Shown: positions 34,468 to 45,554 of the stretch, one piece after another
Numbering within the stretch: the stretch's first letter is position 1
Layout: every line of letters begins with the position of its first letter
Assembly (NCBI GenBank): GCA_004380135.1
Contig: QXCR01000174.1
Location: 39,539 to 103,538 of the forward strand
Length of the DNA stretch: 64,000 nucleotides
Reading direction: 5' to 3'
Source of the DNA: Stemphylium vesicarium
Taxonomy: Eukaryota; Ascomycota; Dothideomycetes; Pleosporales; Pleosporaceae
Program-made: the position numbers and the translations under genes
The notes under the pieces: model-generated
The model's input: the letters and a program-made list of their open reading frames with translations, nothing else
Told to the model about the DNA's origin: nothing
Databases searched by the model: none

Positions 34468-37220
34468 GTTGCTCTACTTTGCGATTGTGACGTAGATTGT
34501 AATGTATCTTTCGAGGTGCGCTGAAGTGCGAATCGCTAGTCCAGTATAGATGGCAGTGATTTTATGCCAAGCTGTCACCTGTCGGCGTAAGGGGGAGAAA
34601 GAAAACAGGAAAACAACTAGTATGCGACGTGACGCGGCTGGGGCAAGAGCTATGATGAGGCCTGAAGCACCATTGTGTATGATATCTCTGACGGGAACGG
34701 TCCGACCGCATTTTGTTCGACACGCCTACCATGTCACGGGAGTCCATAAAGCGGTATGCTTGCCGTCGACTAACCAATGGAACCGGATGCGGCTGCACAT
34801 GATTGGCTGTGCGAGCCTGAGACGCAAGGAAAGAAATTCCTTCAGGACAAGGGCTAACGTGCATGCGTCGTAGACGATCGACGCTCTCCACAATCTGTCA
34901 CGATAGCCCTGACTCGGAGTCGCGCGCGCGGCGCCTGAGGCGGGGATAACCGTAATGAATGACACTTGCCCATGAATTGTACATCGTCGACAGATGTGTA
35001 CACCACGCCCAACAAGCGTCATCTGAAGGTTTCTGGCGATTGTTGATGGCGCAGCTAGTCGCTGGCGTGAACGTGCCGGTGGAAGTCTGTCGTATTGTGC
35101 CAGGTAAGGGCGTTCCAATTCCGAACTAGTGCCGGTACATCGGCGGCTTTCAAGGTGGCCCTTGCTTACGTGGTCCCTCCAACGCCTTGCACGTACCTAG
35201 GTATTGTTCCGACACATTTGCCGTTTGTCGGCGTCGCATGCCAGATCAGACGCTCCTAGCAGCTGAGTGATGACAATTTTCTTTGCTTCACGATCTGCGA
35301 TCAAAATACGCCGACTTTCGGACCGAGATCCGATAATCTGCTCGTTTGACGCCTTCTAGCTCCTTTCCATGGCTTCACCCATATTGACTAGGAGTCGGCT
35401 ATGTGGGTTCGCTTGCCGTCTCGACAAACGTGCCCAGGGTCTGCGGTTGACGGCATAGAAAGGGGCCGAAAGACTCCCGCACCATGTCAAGAGGGATGTT
35501 GCTCGATGGGGAGCGTGCTGATCGCTGCGAGTAATTCTACTCGGCTGAGGATCGTGGCCAGGGTCGCCTATCAGGTTTTGCCCCGCAATCGGGTCGAAAT
35601 GCGTCCGTTGATGCAGATGACCTTTGTACAACGGGGCGGTCAGTAAACACGGTTTTTCCGTATATACTCGTGCCTTGCGGATACAGGTTGGCTGTCTCGA
35701 CGCCACAGAATTTTGAACAAAGCAGTATCTATGAAGGAACTGTCAACGACTGACCAGGAATGCAATCTCGACCAATCTCCTGGATCAACCTTATGCAACA
35801 CAAAAGTCAACAATCGTCAATCAAAACTCAAGACAGAAGATGGAGATTGGGTTTTGGCTTAGCGAAAGCATGTTCACTGCAGCAATCCTACACTCCGCGG
35901 TCGGAGACCAAGATTATTAATCTCTACCCTTACAAGAACGAGTCAGGGCGATGTTGAACAGGATTGACCTTGTTGACAGGCAGACAGAAGCTCTAGAATG
36001 GACATCACATCCCATGAGTCTGTTATTGCTGCAGTGAGCGAACTATATCCCCACGTGCGCTACGTCGACTACAAGATTGTGGGCATGTCGACGTCGATGT
36101 CGTACAACTGCTAATTCCAGTCATTGTTGGCATTTGACGAATACTACAGCCCTTATTTGCGGCCGATCTGCAGAAATCTAATATGCGAGAACTGCCTAGG
36201 TCGTGTGAGGATATATATGGCATGCTCACTCAAAGACCTGGATATCTTGAGAGCTAATAGTTTGTCAACCCAAATGGTTATGGCATAATAGCAAAATGTC
36301 GAGGAGAGTTCCAGTCTTAACGACGACTTGCGACACTTCCTTCTCATTGCAGCAGGTGCTTATCGTACGCCCAACATTACCGGCGACCCGAACACGGCAC
36401 TCCTTATCGGACTTATATATCGGTCTAAAAGTAAAGACTGGCCGTGCATAAGACGTGCCAGGATCGTGATTATGAGCGACTGTCTAATGTCTGAACGAAG
36501 GTACCAGCGCTCGCCCATATCTTGCGAGTCTATTGACGTGTCTCAGTGCATTCCCACTGCGATTTTATTGTATGTATATCCGAGCTGCCAACCCAAAATG
36601 CACCTAAAGCTTCGTCTACTCGCATTTGTCACACTTCTGAGAAGATGCTTAGTACAACGTTGTACGACCGGCTACAACATGGATTAGGCCTGATACAGCA
36701 GCATCAAATGCAAGCCCGACAAGGGTCTGCCACTTGCAGCGAGGCCTTGGTATATGTGCAGGTCGATGACCGCTACTCGCAGTGTCCATATCCCAGACAG
36801 AAAGGTGGAAGTGACATGATACCTTTCTGTGTATCGGTAATGATTCCCTCGATACGTATACGTTAAGATGGTATCCTCAATACCGGAGATGTTGGATAGT
36901 CTTCACGTCCCAGTCTCACGAGAATGATCGCATACGCCTCATTCACATGACATCTTTCTTCCTCAGTCAATTCGATCATCCTACTTCACCCTGATTCCAG
37001 ACGTTGTTTGCGGAACCTGAGATGATAAGCCGGAGCAGACGTGTTGAGTGTGCGGATCCGGAAAAGCGGCCAATCACGGAGAATCTACGTCATGCATTCC
37101 CAATTCCTTTGATATCCGAGGTTCAACATCTACGACAACCCAACACGTCGCGTCTTCTCTGCTCGACAATTGCTTGCTACCATCAATAAATAAACACACA
37201 ATTTTCTCCGATCCACAATC
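34468..37220. other. 2.75-kb stretch without a supported gene
   Basis: Many frames of 60-130 codons on both strands, none with a motif, a codon bias or a consistent exon chain. No transposon ends, tandem repeats or tRNA folds were recognised. The last 40 bases (CAATAAATAAACACACAA) are AT-rich and suit a core promoter or leader of the GlcG-like gene. Confidence 0.5.
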
Positions 37221-37667
37221 ATGAGTTCTAAAACTATTTCAACGCTGACGCTCGATGGCGCGCGCATTGCCATCGAAGCCGCCCAGGCGCGAGCCAAGGA
37301 AATCAACGTGCCCATGAACATCGCTATTATGGACAACGCATGCCAGCTTCTCGCGTTTGCACGTATGGAAGGAGCAAAACTCACATCCATAAACATCGCA
37401 ATCGACAAAGCATTCACCGCAGCTGGTCACCGTGCTCCTACATCCGTCTACAAGGATAACGTTTACCCTGGCGGACCGGCCTTTGGCATCAACCACAGCA
37501 ATGGCGGCCGCTTCATGACCATTGCCGGCGGAGTTCCAATCGTGAAGGATGGAGTAGTGATTGGGGCTATTGGATGTAGTACTGGGTTGCCAAGTCAGGA
37601 CGAGGATGTTGCGAAGAGAGGGGTGGAGGCTGTGGAGAAGAGCTTTGGCGTCAAGGCGAAGTTGTAG
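37221..37667 (+). CDS. GlcG/HbpS-like (DUF336) protein
   Basis: Single exon of 148 aa from ATG at 37221. The sequence follows the GlcG/HbpS family from end to end: TLDGARIAIEAAQARAKEIN at the start, then PMNIAIMDNACQLLAFARME, IDKAFTAAGHRAPTS, a Gly-rich PGGPAFGIN loop and GGVPIVKDGVVIGAIGCSTG before the C-terminal helix. Relatives include bacterial heme-binding HbpS and proteins encoded beside glycolate oxidase genes. In fungi the role is unknown, possibly heme or small-molecule sensing. It has no signal peptide and is predicted cytosolic. The length matches the family and no damage is seen. The isolated position between two gene-free stretches gives no functional hint. Confidence 0.88.
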   Translation: MSSKTISTLTLDGARIAIEAAQARAKEINVPMNIAIMDNACQLLAFARMEGAKLTSINIAIDKAFTAAGHRAPTSVYKDNVYPGGPAFGINHSNGGRFMTIAGGVPIVKDGVVIGAIGCSTGLPSQDEDVAKRGVEAVEKSFGVKAKL

Positions 37668-38533
37668 GCGTCTTGCGAGGGCTGTGTATAACGAGACCCC
37701 ATTCTCGGGACTCGCATATCGATACGGGATTTCTCAGGCTTCGGCACATTCACCGTGTTCAAACCGCCTCTAGACCGGCCTATGGAGGCGGCATGACGGG
37801 TATTTGTCTCTGGCGTACCCATAGCAGTCTTCGCAAATGCAGCCGTTCTCCAAATTGTTCCTTTCACACCCTACCTCACCACGAGGAGGACCAGAATATG
37901 GTTTCCACATTCATACTCACATCCGCTCGCGGCCATCTCTAGGAGGGGATCATGCCCACCAGGATAACGGGCCTGACAAACCGACAAACACGAGGCTATG
38001 TTGTCAGTCTACGGTGATCATGATGTACCAGTAGCCAAGATCGTTGAATCAACAGATCCTCTGGGCAACGATGTCATACATGTCTTCTCGAATTTATAGC
38101 GCACTGCTACCAACGCGTAGCAACGGTGCCTACCTTTTGGTATGACTGTTTCACTTCAGCAGGCCATTTGCGCTCGCGCTATCAACATAGCGGGGCACTT
38201 CAATATGGTTTTCACCTTCACTCACGCAAACCGACCCATGATGAAGGGCAAGCGACGAGCCGCATTGCGTCATGTGCAGCGCGCTCTAAGTGCTGAGCCT
38301 CTACACTCCCTTCACGATTAAAACTGCCTGCGACCGAGATCCAGCTTTTCCCGACTGCCCCGATTCTACTCAGCGCTTTTTCCAGTATCTGATAAGGAAC
38401 GGAAAGCCCCCGCCTGTCTGTCTTATTCCAGCGCCACTTGATCAAGGTTCTAAACGCGCGCGACTGGCGTTTCACCAAAGGGTTTCCAGTCACACCGATA
38501 TCGAACGCGAGGAAAGGCCCATCGGCCTTTGGA
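37668..38533. other. Intergenic
   Basis: About 870 bases. Open frames run upstream of the next gene's chosen ATG in the same frame to 38438 but without an ATG, so a missed 5' exon is possible. Nothing else was recognised. Confidence 0.5.
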
Positions 38534-40528
38534 ATGATGGCCCAGAACTATCCGACTGGCGATAAAAGGAGGAGTCGGAGTGGTGACGGTGGTAGCACAA
38601 GAACCGAGGAGACGATGTCTGTACCTGGCACACCAAAGGGAATAAAGTCGCAATTCTTGTCCGAGACTTTGCAGACTGCCGTGCGACTGGAGCCGTTCAG
38701 GAAAAAGGCCAAAGTTGCGAAGAGGAACAAATGGACGTCAGTGTCAAGATATGCGCCGTCCGATGAAGCCATGAAGAAAAACGAGGCAGGCTACCGCGCC
38801 TTTAGTCTGGTTGTTAGACTGCGCTTCTCAGGCCAACTGGTCATTGATCAGGCTACAACCCGATACACCACACCGGTCCCAAGCGAATCTACGCAGCCTG
38901 CGAATTCGGCGATACCGAACAACTTTACGACGCCAGCCACAACTCGAGAAGTAAAGGCACTCCACACCCCGCAGACAATGCGCTCCATATCGTCCGTTTA
39001 TGATTATATCCCCTTTGAGCGCTCATGGGTGGACGAAACCCAAGACTTCAACATGCGAGAGGTCTGCTCTACAATCCGTCGTCCCAACACCCCAGTTAAA
39101 GATCTCGGAAAGAACTACACATGGTATGATGACGCTGTGGCTGCGGATGCTTTGCTGCCTCCTGGAATACCTCTTTCAGCAAAGGAACTACTCGCGTACT
39201 ACCCACATCACATCCGCTGGACATGTGTCATGCTGCGGCTATCCAACAATGACTATCGTGGCGCTGAAATCGTGGGCATACAAGCAAGTTTCTTTCCTAC
39301 CACCACGTTCTCAAAAGATGTAAGATGAACTGAAACGACTAACATCTATCAGGAATTCTTCCGTGGTCCACCCGATCAAAACACCACTCCAGCAGCCATG
39401 AACCAATACCAACGCGACGCACTCAAGACGATTATACCTGGTTTCAAAACCGATACCCTGAACAGCAAGCACAATCGCAACATACAAACCGCACACCTCA
39501 CGCCTGGACGGTACATTCAGGATAAGCGTAGTGGCTACACAATCCCTACATTCGACGATCTACTGCGCGGTCTTCACCATCTCCCCTCAGGTCTTGACGC
39601 GCGCAACCTGACCGAGTGTTTAAACTGGTACCTCGGCATCCGAGACACCTTCACGCCTCGACTGGACCTCAACGTGCTACACACCCAAGCCCTAATCCGC
39701 GCCCTACGCATCCCGCTCAAGCCCTTTGGCCCCCAGAATCTAGACTGCAACGCGCTTAAAGAATGGAAAGACAACGGTCGCTTCCCCGAACGCAGGATAT
39801 GTGCTGAAGCAGTCACCAAAGAGAATACCACAGCGTCAGGAGAGGACGGAAAGGGTGGAGATGCGCGGCAGAGAAGTCAATTACACCTCAACCTCGATTC
39901 CCACACCGTAGATCTCGCGCTCCAACTTCCCCTCCGCCACGTCCTCACCTTCCCTTTTCTCGCTCTGCACGGTGTGATGGGCGAGGCGCTCAAACACGGT
40001 ATCGTGCGCGCAGAGACAAGGCAAATGGAGAGGGAGAAGCGCGATGCGAAAGAGACGTTAGAAGCCAAATGGGCTGCACGATTATCTGGCGATATGGACA
40101 ATGCTGGATTTGACGAGCAACAAGAGCCAGCAAAGCAGGGACAAGAAACGATAAAATCCAAGCCTCTCTCCCCGCAAACAACCAGACCTGAGATCGGGAA
40201 AGCGGACGCGGATGTCACGGGAAGTTATCATGGCCCCCCACGAGCGCTGACCGCGTCGGCCCTTCGCACACTTGCACCTGCACCGAGAAAACGCCTATAT
40301 GCTTCACTGTTGCCGGCGAATAATGGACCGCTGGCTACATCGCGTGTCCCTACCGGTCCGAGTACTTTGGCGTCTTCGCCGTTCAGTCCACGAAGTGTGG
40401 ATCCGTTCGGCGCGCCGTATGCCAGAGGGAATGCGGGTACCTCGGCGTTTTCGCCCGCGTATGGGCGAAGGGGGTATGAGGGGCGGTCGGGTGGTGGTGG
40501 TTTGGAGAGTGGGTATAGACAGGCATGA
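38534..40528 (+). CDS. Fungal protein of unknown function, 653 aa (2 exons)
   Basis: Exons 38534-39319 and 39353-40528. The intron is only 33 bases, has GT..AG ends and a CTAAC branch point, and the frame closes as FSKD-EFFRGPPDQ. ATG ATG at 38534/38537 are both possible starts. I recognise no domain. The first 130 residues are basic and Ser/Thr-rich with a short motif (AGYRAFSLVVRLRFSG). The middle (TWYDDAVAADALLPPGIPLSA, then LLAYYPHHIRWTCVMLRL) is more ordered and aromatic-rich, as is FDDLLRGLHHLPSGLDARNL. The last 200 residues are low complexity, ending in Gly/Ser/Arg-rich repeats (RSGGGGLESGYRQA). A nuclear or cytoskeletal role could be imagined but there is no direct support. Confidence 0.7.
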
Positions 40529-40668
40529 TGGGGTGAAAGAAGAAGCTGGGAGTTGAACGGTAGCGTGACGAACTGATGCATACTAGAAGAGACAAAGACA
40601 TGCTCTGAAGAAGGCAATTCGTTAGAAGAATATTTAAAAATCATATAAACATTATTAATCACATGAAC

Positions 40669-40702
40669 AACATCATTATCAACATCATTATCAACATCAT
40701 CC
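40669..40702. repeat. AACATCATTATC 12-bp tandem repeat
   Basis: Nearly three copies in the narrow space between the stops of the unknown protein gene and the GH32 gene. Noncoding. Confidence 0.8.
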
Positions 40703-40720
40703 AAAAACCCCCTCTTCTAT

Positions 40721-42601
40721 CTAAACCGTCGCATTCCTCTCCGGCCACGCATCAACCAACCCCTCATAAAGCGTAACATTATGCACATACGCACCCCCAC
40801 CACCCACAAAAAAAGTCACATCCCGACTATCCGCATACCAGCTTCTGACCCACGTGCTCAGCGCAAAGCGGTCATTAGCATGCACCTCAACCACACCGCC
40901 ATCCACAATAATCGTCAGATCCAACGTCTCGACCTCCGTTCCATTAGTACCAGGGACATCAAAAAGGCGGAACATGCCCTGCTCATTGTCAATCTCAATG
41001 CCATCGGTTGTGTTTCCCGCGGCAGTGGAGTTGGACCGGTCAATAACCATCATATCGTGGCCCGGCCTAAATTCCACACGCGTGAATTCGTGGCTGCCGG
41101 ACATGATCTCGAAACCTGCCTGGACGAGGTTGGAGCGCGTGGGAAAGCGGATGGAAGCTGTGAGCATGTAGTGGTTTGACTTCGGCGTCTGCGGCAGCTT
41201 GTGGTAACCTACGAGGGGCCCGCCGGGCAGCGTGATGACGTTTGTTGCTTTTTCCCTGAACGCGGCGAGGGGCTCGCGGGCGATCTTTTGCTTGAGGAAA
41301 GAGAGGGTGAGTGTTCCGTCGTCGTTCTCGGTCTCGGTCCTCCACGCGCCTTTTTCGCGAGATACCTCGTTGTCGATGACGGTTAGGTGGCCGACGCTGA
41401 GTTCGCGGGGGAGAAGCAGGGTGCCGGTCCAGTTTTGCTGGGGGGTAGGGAAGTTAGACGTCCCGTAGTAGTCGCCGGTTAGCCAGAGGTATGTAATGAA
41501 GCGGTCGGGGGCGCCGCTGGCCCACGACGCTTGAGAGTCTGCGGGCAGGACTTTTCCGGCGGCTGCGTAGGCGGAGCGTCCGGCGTCGAGTCTTCCTGAC
41601 ATTGTGGGCTCGAATTTTAGCGTCCCGTTGACGAGGGTTTGCTTTCCGGCGGCCCAGAGCATCTCGCGGACGTCGGATACTTGGGGTACGATGGGGTCGT
41701 AGCTCCACTCTGCACCTAGGGTGACGAAGATTTCGCCTTGTTCGTTGGCGCCTTGCTCGTCGAGGGCAAAGAAATTGCCGACTTCGAAGTTGAAGCCCCA
41801 GCGTCCGGCCCAGCCTTCTTCGGTCCATGTGGAGTTTGCGGCTTCGTGCCAGTATTCGCCTAGGTATTCCCATGTCTGGAACACATCCATGTCCTCTTCG
41901 TACTGGGCATATAGGAAGAGACTTGGGCCATCGCCGTGCACACCACCAGAGATGATGGTATACCAAGTTCCGTTCTTCTTTCCAAGCAAGCCATCGACTT
42001 GCGAGTTTTGGAACACGAACGGGTCTCTAAAACCGGTCACGTTGAGAGCAAAGGGTGGACTGGGAATCACGGGACCAAACTGAGCCTTGGTGAAGTTGCT
42101 TCCTCCATCCCTGGCAAAGGCGAGCGACTGCGTCTCACTGCCCTTTGTATAATCGATTGTCCACTGGATAGGCAGGTAGCTCACGCTGGTGTAAAGAAGC
42201 GTAGGCGTGCCATTGACACCTTTTTCAATGACGCTGCCATCAAAGACAGCAACGGGATCGTTGATACCGCCCGCGCGGATAAACGGCGCCGAGTTGGGGT
42301 TCAAGTCCTTGTAGGTGACCAGATCGCTTGTTGTCGCGCCAGATGCGCCTAGATGAAGGTATCCCACGTGGAAAAGACCAGTCTCAGGGTCGGTGTAGTG
42401 CATGCACGGGTCTCCAATCTGTCCGAAAGCAGGGAGAACGTGAGCCTTGGGTCTCCATTTATCGAAGATGGTGTCGTTGGCTAGGGTAGAAAGGTTGGGT
42501 GGAGCGGCATTGTAGTCGACGACAGTCGCTTGACGAGGGATAATGCGGCTAGTCGTTAGAGTCGCAAAAGATGCGGCCAAGACGGGTGGTGAGAGCTTCA
42601 T
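40721..42601 (-). CDS. Secreted glycoside hydrolase family 32 enzyme (invertase/fructosyltransferase-like)
   Basis: Intronless, 626 aa from ATG at 42601. The start was chosen because it gives a signal peptide (MKLSPPVLAASFATLTTSRI); the frame upstream begins only with TTG. The five-bladed propeller carries GDPCMHYTDPETGLFHVGY in the place of the usual WMNDPNG motif, GFRDPFVFQ for the conserved RDP, and FNFEVGNFFAL where typical members have the acid/base EC motif. The C-terminal beta-sandwich (VDGGVVEVHANDRFALSTWV) is standard. Many N-x-S/T sites agree with secretion. Family 32 enzymes hydrolyse or transfer fructose from sucrose or fructans. The variant catalytic surroundings put this in the fungal sub-group whose products are less clear, so substrate is left open. 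Confidence 0.9.
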   Translation of the reverse strand: MKLSPPVLAASFATLTTSRIIPRQATVVDYNAAPPNLSTLANDTIFDKWRPKAHVLPAFGQIGDPCMHYTDPETGLFHVGYLHLGASGATTSDLVTYKDLNPNSAPFIRAGGINDPVAVFDGSVIEKGVNGTPTLLYTSVSYLPIQWTIDYTKGSETQSLAFARDGGSNFTKAQFGPVIPSPPFALNVTGFRDPFVFQNSQVDGLLGKKNGTWYTIISGGVHGDGPSLFLYAQYEEDMDVFQTWEYLGEYWHEAANSTWTEEGWAGRWGFNFEVGNFFALDEQGANEQGEIFVTLGAEWSYDPIVPQVSDVREMLWAAGKQTLVNGTLKFEPTMSGRLDAGRSAYAAAGKVLPADSQASWASGAPDRFITYLWLTGDYYGTSNFPTPQQNWTGTLLLPRELSVGHLTVIDNEVSREKGAWRTETENDDGTLTLSFLKQKIAREPLAAFREKATNVITLPGGPLVGYHKLPQTPKSNHYMLTASIRFPTRSNLVQAGFEIMSGSHEFTRVEFRPGHDMMVIDRSNSTAAGNTTDGIEIDNEQGMFRLFDVPGTNGTEVETLDLTIIVDGGVVEVHANDRFALSTWVRSWYADSRDVTFFVGGGGAYVHNVTLYEGLVDAWPERNATV

Positions 42602-42927
42602 GGCTGCAGGGCGTTTACGCGACAAAGATACCTCCAATAATTGACGACGTGCAATGCCATTCTTATTGCTTACAGAAAAGCTTGGTTAGTCGGAGTAGAC
42701 GGCCTAATGACGACAGAAGCAACATGTTGCGGAAGTACTTCCCCACAAAAGGTCCGGAGGATCGGAGCGGCCTCATCTTGATTCATTGGTCACGCAGGCT
42801 GTGCTGATCCACAAACGAGTAATGTCGGTGCCTCTCGGACCGAGGATTCGCTTTGGGGATGCAGTTGCATTGCTTATTTTTGATGGAGCACTGGAGGCCT
42901 CATGGGAACCATCGCTCGCCTACACGA
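42602..42927. other. Intergenic, GH32 promoter / GNAT 3' end
   Basis: About 325 bases holding the GH32 promoter and the 3' region of the acetyltransferase gene. No feature of its own was seen. Confidence 0.55.
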
Positions 42928-43684
42928 TTACACGGGATACATAAACAATATGTCGCCACCAGCTAGTCCGTTCAATGGGTTCCCCTCGCCCTGTGTGCAA
43001 TTGCCCACGACTTCATCATACCCACATCGCAGATAAAATGTGTCATTACCCTGACTCGTGATACAGCTCGCATGCACGCCTTCTTCTTTTGCGCGATTTA
43101 GGCCCCAGTGAACAAGTTCCTTTCCGAGCCCTTTGCCAGCGTGGGCTGGGTCGACACCGCATAGTGAAAGGTACCAGTTTTGCTTTCGGTCACCGCTCCA
43201 GAAATGCGAGAAATGGTGCTTGGAGTCGGCTAGGATGGTGCGTTTGCTCGGATCTATCGCCCGGTTCGGGTGTGCAGGAAGAGGCTTGAAGGCATCGGGT
43301 CCTAGTGTAATGTAAGCACCTGTACAAACTCGATCACGATGCTCCTCAGAAATAAGCGATGGACGGGCATTGTCATTGCTTACCGACGTCAACCCACTCT
43401 TCCTCGATCTTCTTTCTCCCCTCATCATCGCCTTGTCGCTCCCAGATAGCAACACCTGCCACCTTCTCTTCACCATCCACGGTGGTGGTTGCAACTAATA
43501 GCCTTGCATTCTTCGTCTTCCAAGTATTACGGAGTCTTTCTGACCAAAAGATCTTGACATCATCTGGGTATTCGTTGCGGTAAGGATGTATCAATGGTCC
43601 CCAGAGTGCCTCATCGAAGAAGGCCGCGGCTAAAAGAGATGCCATAGCCGGTTCATCCGCCACGGTTGCGGGTCGGATTGTCAT
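42928..43684 (-). CDS. GNAT-family N-acetyltransferase (2 exons)
   Basis: Exons in transcript order: 43684-43384 and 43319-42928, joining to 230 aa. The start MTIRPATVADEPAMASLLAA is the usual GNAT beginning (beta-1 and alpha-1). The acetyl-CoA loop is clear: WYLSLCGVDPAHAGKGLGKE, which carries the Q/RxxGxG/A-type motif as AGKGLG on motif A. It is followed by a helix (LVHWGLNRAKEEG) and the final FYLRCGYDEV strand. The acceptor at TACAG before GTGCTTAC was chosen because the nearer AG gives a stop. By family it transfers acetyl from acetyl-CoA to an amine; the substrate is unknown. It is predicted soluble, without signals. Confidence 0.82.
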
Positions 43685-44582
43685 GGTAGAGAAATCTCTA
43701 GAATTCAAGGTAGCAAAAACAACAAATGTTTGCAGAGATCAAGGCGCGAGGGTTGTGTCAAATGTTAGCAGAGCGCAAAGTTGTGGCAGTGATAGGTAAT
43801 CAGATGTCCTGCCTTGAAATAACGGCGAATGAGCCGGCTGTTTTGCGTCGGAAAGTGCTCATGTATCCCTACGATGCTTACTGAACATTAAGCAGCTTTC
43901 AACGGTGCAGCCATACAGATGCTTGTCGGAGTTGACTGCCCGGGCATCTGTGTATTGCCGATATACGGCACGGGTCCTCGCTTGGAGATGGTCATGGTTT
44001 TGGCGGGGTCAAGCAGATGCTGGACGCGACCGTCATGGCCCATGGGCTCGACGAGAACGCTCGACAAGACAAGATGTAGAGTGACTGCTCCTAAGCTAGA
44101 GATGCGAGGTGCAAGATGCAATAGTCGATCATCTGTTGTCCGTCCCCAGGCTACAGCCCATTACGTCAGCGGCGGCGGTAGCCTGCGTCTTCTTTTGGCT
44201 AGCACTCCCGCGGTCGAGAACGCGCACTCGCGGTCGCATTCGACGAACCGTGGTTCATTTACCATCTTATGTTTATCATGAAACATCTCCCATGACCAGC
44301 TCTTCCCCTTTTCGCGAGCTTTCTTACGTGATTGTCATGCACCTTGCGACTTGCTGACCCGGAATCTGCCATCCGCCAGCAGTCATCACACTGGCCGCCA
44401 CTTGCGCCCACCTCAGCACGTTTTGTGACAATCGCCCTGAGCTGCGTCATTTCACAGCGACAAGGAATTGCTTTTAACCCCCACCTGGTTGCGACTACTA
44501 GGCTGCCATTCTCACATTTCAACTTCACGACCTACCCCGCCGTCCGTCCAGACTGCCTCAACCCCATCATCCGCAACGGAAC
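43685..44582. other. Divergent intergenic region, GNAT / phosphatase-like
   Basis: About 900 bases with two promoters. C-rich near the phosphatase-like gene start. No gene or repeat recognised. Confidence 0.6.
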
Positions 44583-45554
44583 ATGACCATGGCGACGTTG
44601 CGCGAGGAAGCGGCCATGTCGGACCTGCCCACCGGTCACATGCGCAATCAACACGAGTATTCTTACCGCTTGCCCACGCCTCCGCGCATCGTTGTTCCTC
44701 CACCGACCCTGACGGCGGACATGCCTGGTCTGGCCCTCGGTGGCCATGCTGGAGACGAGGTGGATATGCGCTTCCTGCAGGAGCTTGATCTCGAGGATAT
44801 CGTCCAGAAGAATACCCTATTGGAATGGGCATATGAGCGCCGGCGACAGGCGCAGATGATCTTGCCTTGGTTATATCTCGGACCTATGGTCGCAGCCAAG
44901 GACAAAGCCTTTCTCCAACGTGAAGGCATCACCATGGTCCTGGCTATCCGCGCGCAACCAAATAGCCTCATGGGAGCAATGCAGGCGGCCAGCCAAGTTT
45001 GCCTGCAGGTAGCCAGTATCGAGGCGCCCAACTTCTACGCTCTTACTCCCAAGTTCCCCGAAGCGGCGAGGATAGTCAATTCACATGTCGCAAAAGTCCG
45101 ACAACACACGCTGGAGTCGACAGGCCAAGCTACTCTTGGTAAAGTCTTGGTCTTCTGCGAGTCTGGCAACGAGAAGTCGGCGGCAGTGGTCGCTTCCTAC
45201 CTGATGGATACACTCAACAACATCGACCACATCAAGGCCATGCAGATCTGTCAAGCGCAGCGCTTCTGCGTTAATTTCGACGATGTGCTCAAGAACATTC
45301 TCCGCTCGTACTGGGATATTATAGGAGCGCGGCGGGCTATCGCGGCTTCCAAACTGCAAGCGCCGCAACAAAACGCCCTGAGCAACGGCGATGCGCCGAC
45401 TGGCTCGTTACAACCACCACTCTCGTCGTCGAAGCCCAAGCGAAGAATCGAAGATCTGCGAGACAACGACATAGACATGGATGATGACATGGACGCCTCG
45501 GATGCACTCCGATTCGCCGATCGCGACGTGACTCCATTCCAGGACCGTCCGTAG
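44583..45554 (+). CDS. Dual-specificity phosphatase-like protein with altered active site
   Basis: Intronless, 323 aa from ATG at 44583. The central 170 residues follow the DSP fold: ILPWLYLGPMVAAKDKAFLQ, then ITMVLAIRAQP, a long helix, and the active loop VLVFCESGNEKSAAVVASYL. In active members the loop is HCx5R; here it is F-C192-ESGNE-K198, so the general His is Phe and the phosphate-binding Arg is Lys. That predicts weak or absent catalysis and a phospho-protein binding role like the STYX pseudophosphatases, although STYX loses Cys instead. The C-terminal tail is acidic (DNDIDMDDDMDASDAL), after a short basic run SKPKRR that could be a nuclear signal. The fold call is firm; the function is inference. 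Confidence 0.8.
   Translation: MTMATLREEAAMSDLPTGHMRNQHEYSYRLPTPPRIVVPPPTLTADMPGLALGGHAGDEVDMRFLQELDLEDIVQKNTLLEWAYERRRQAQMILPWLYLGPMVAAKDKAFLQREGITMVLAIRAQPNSLMGAMQAASQVCLQVASIEAPNFYALTPKFPEAARIVNSHVAKVRQHTLESTGQATLGKVLVFCESGNEKSAAVVASYLMDTLNNIDHIKAMQICQAQRFCVNFDDVLKNILRSYWDIIGARRAIAASKLQAPQQNALSNGDAPTGSLQPPLSSSKPKRRIEDLRDNDIDMDDDMDASDALRFADRDVTPFQDRP

Noticed and set aside
37221..43684. Possible metabolic gene cluster (GlcG-like, GH32, GNAT)
   Set aside because: Mixed orientations, an unrelated unknown gene in between, and no transporter, regulator or core biosynthetic enzyme.
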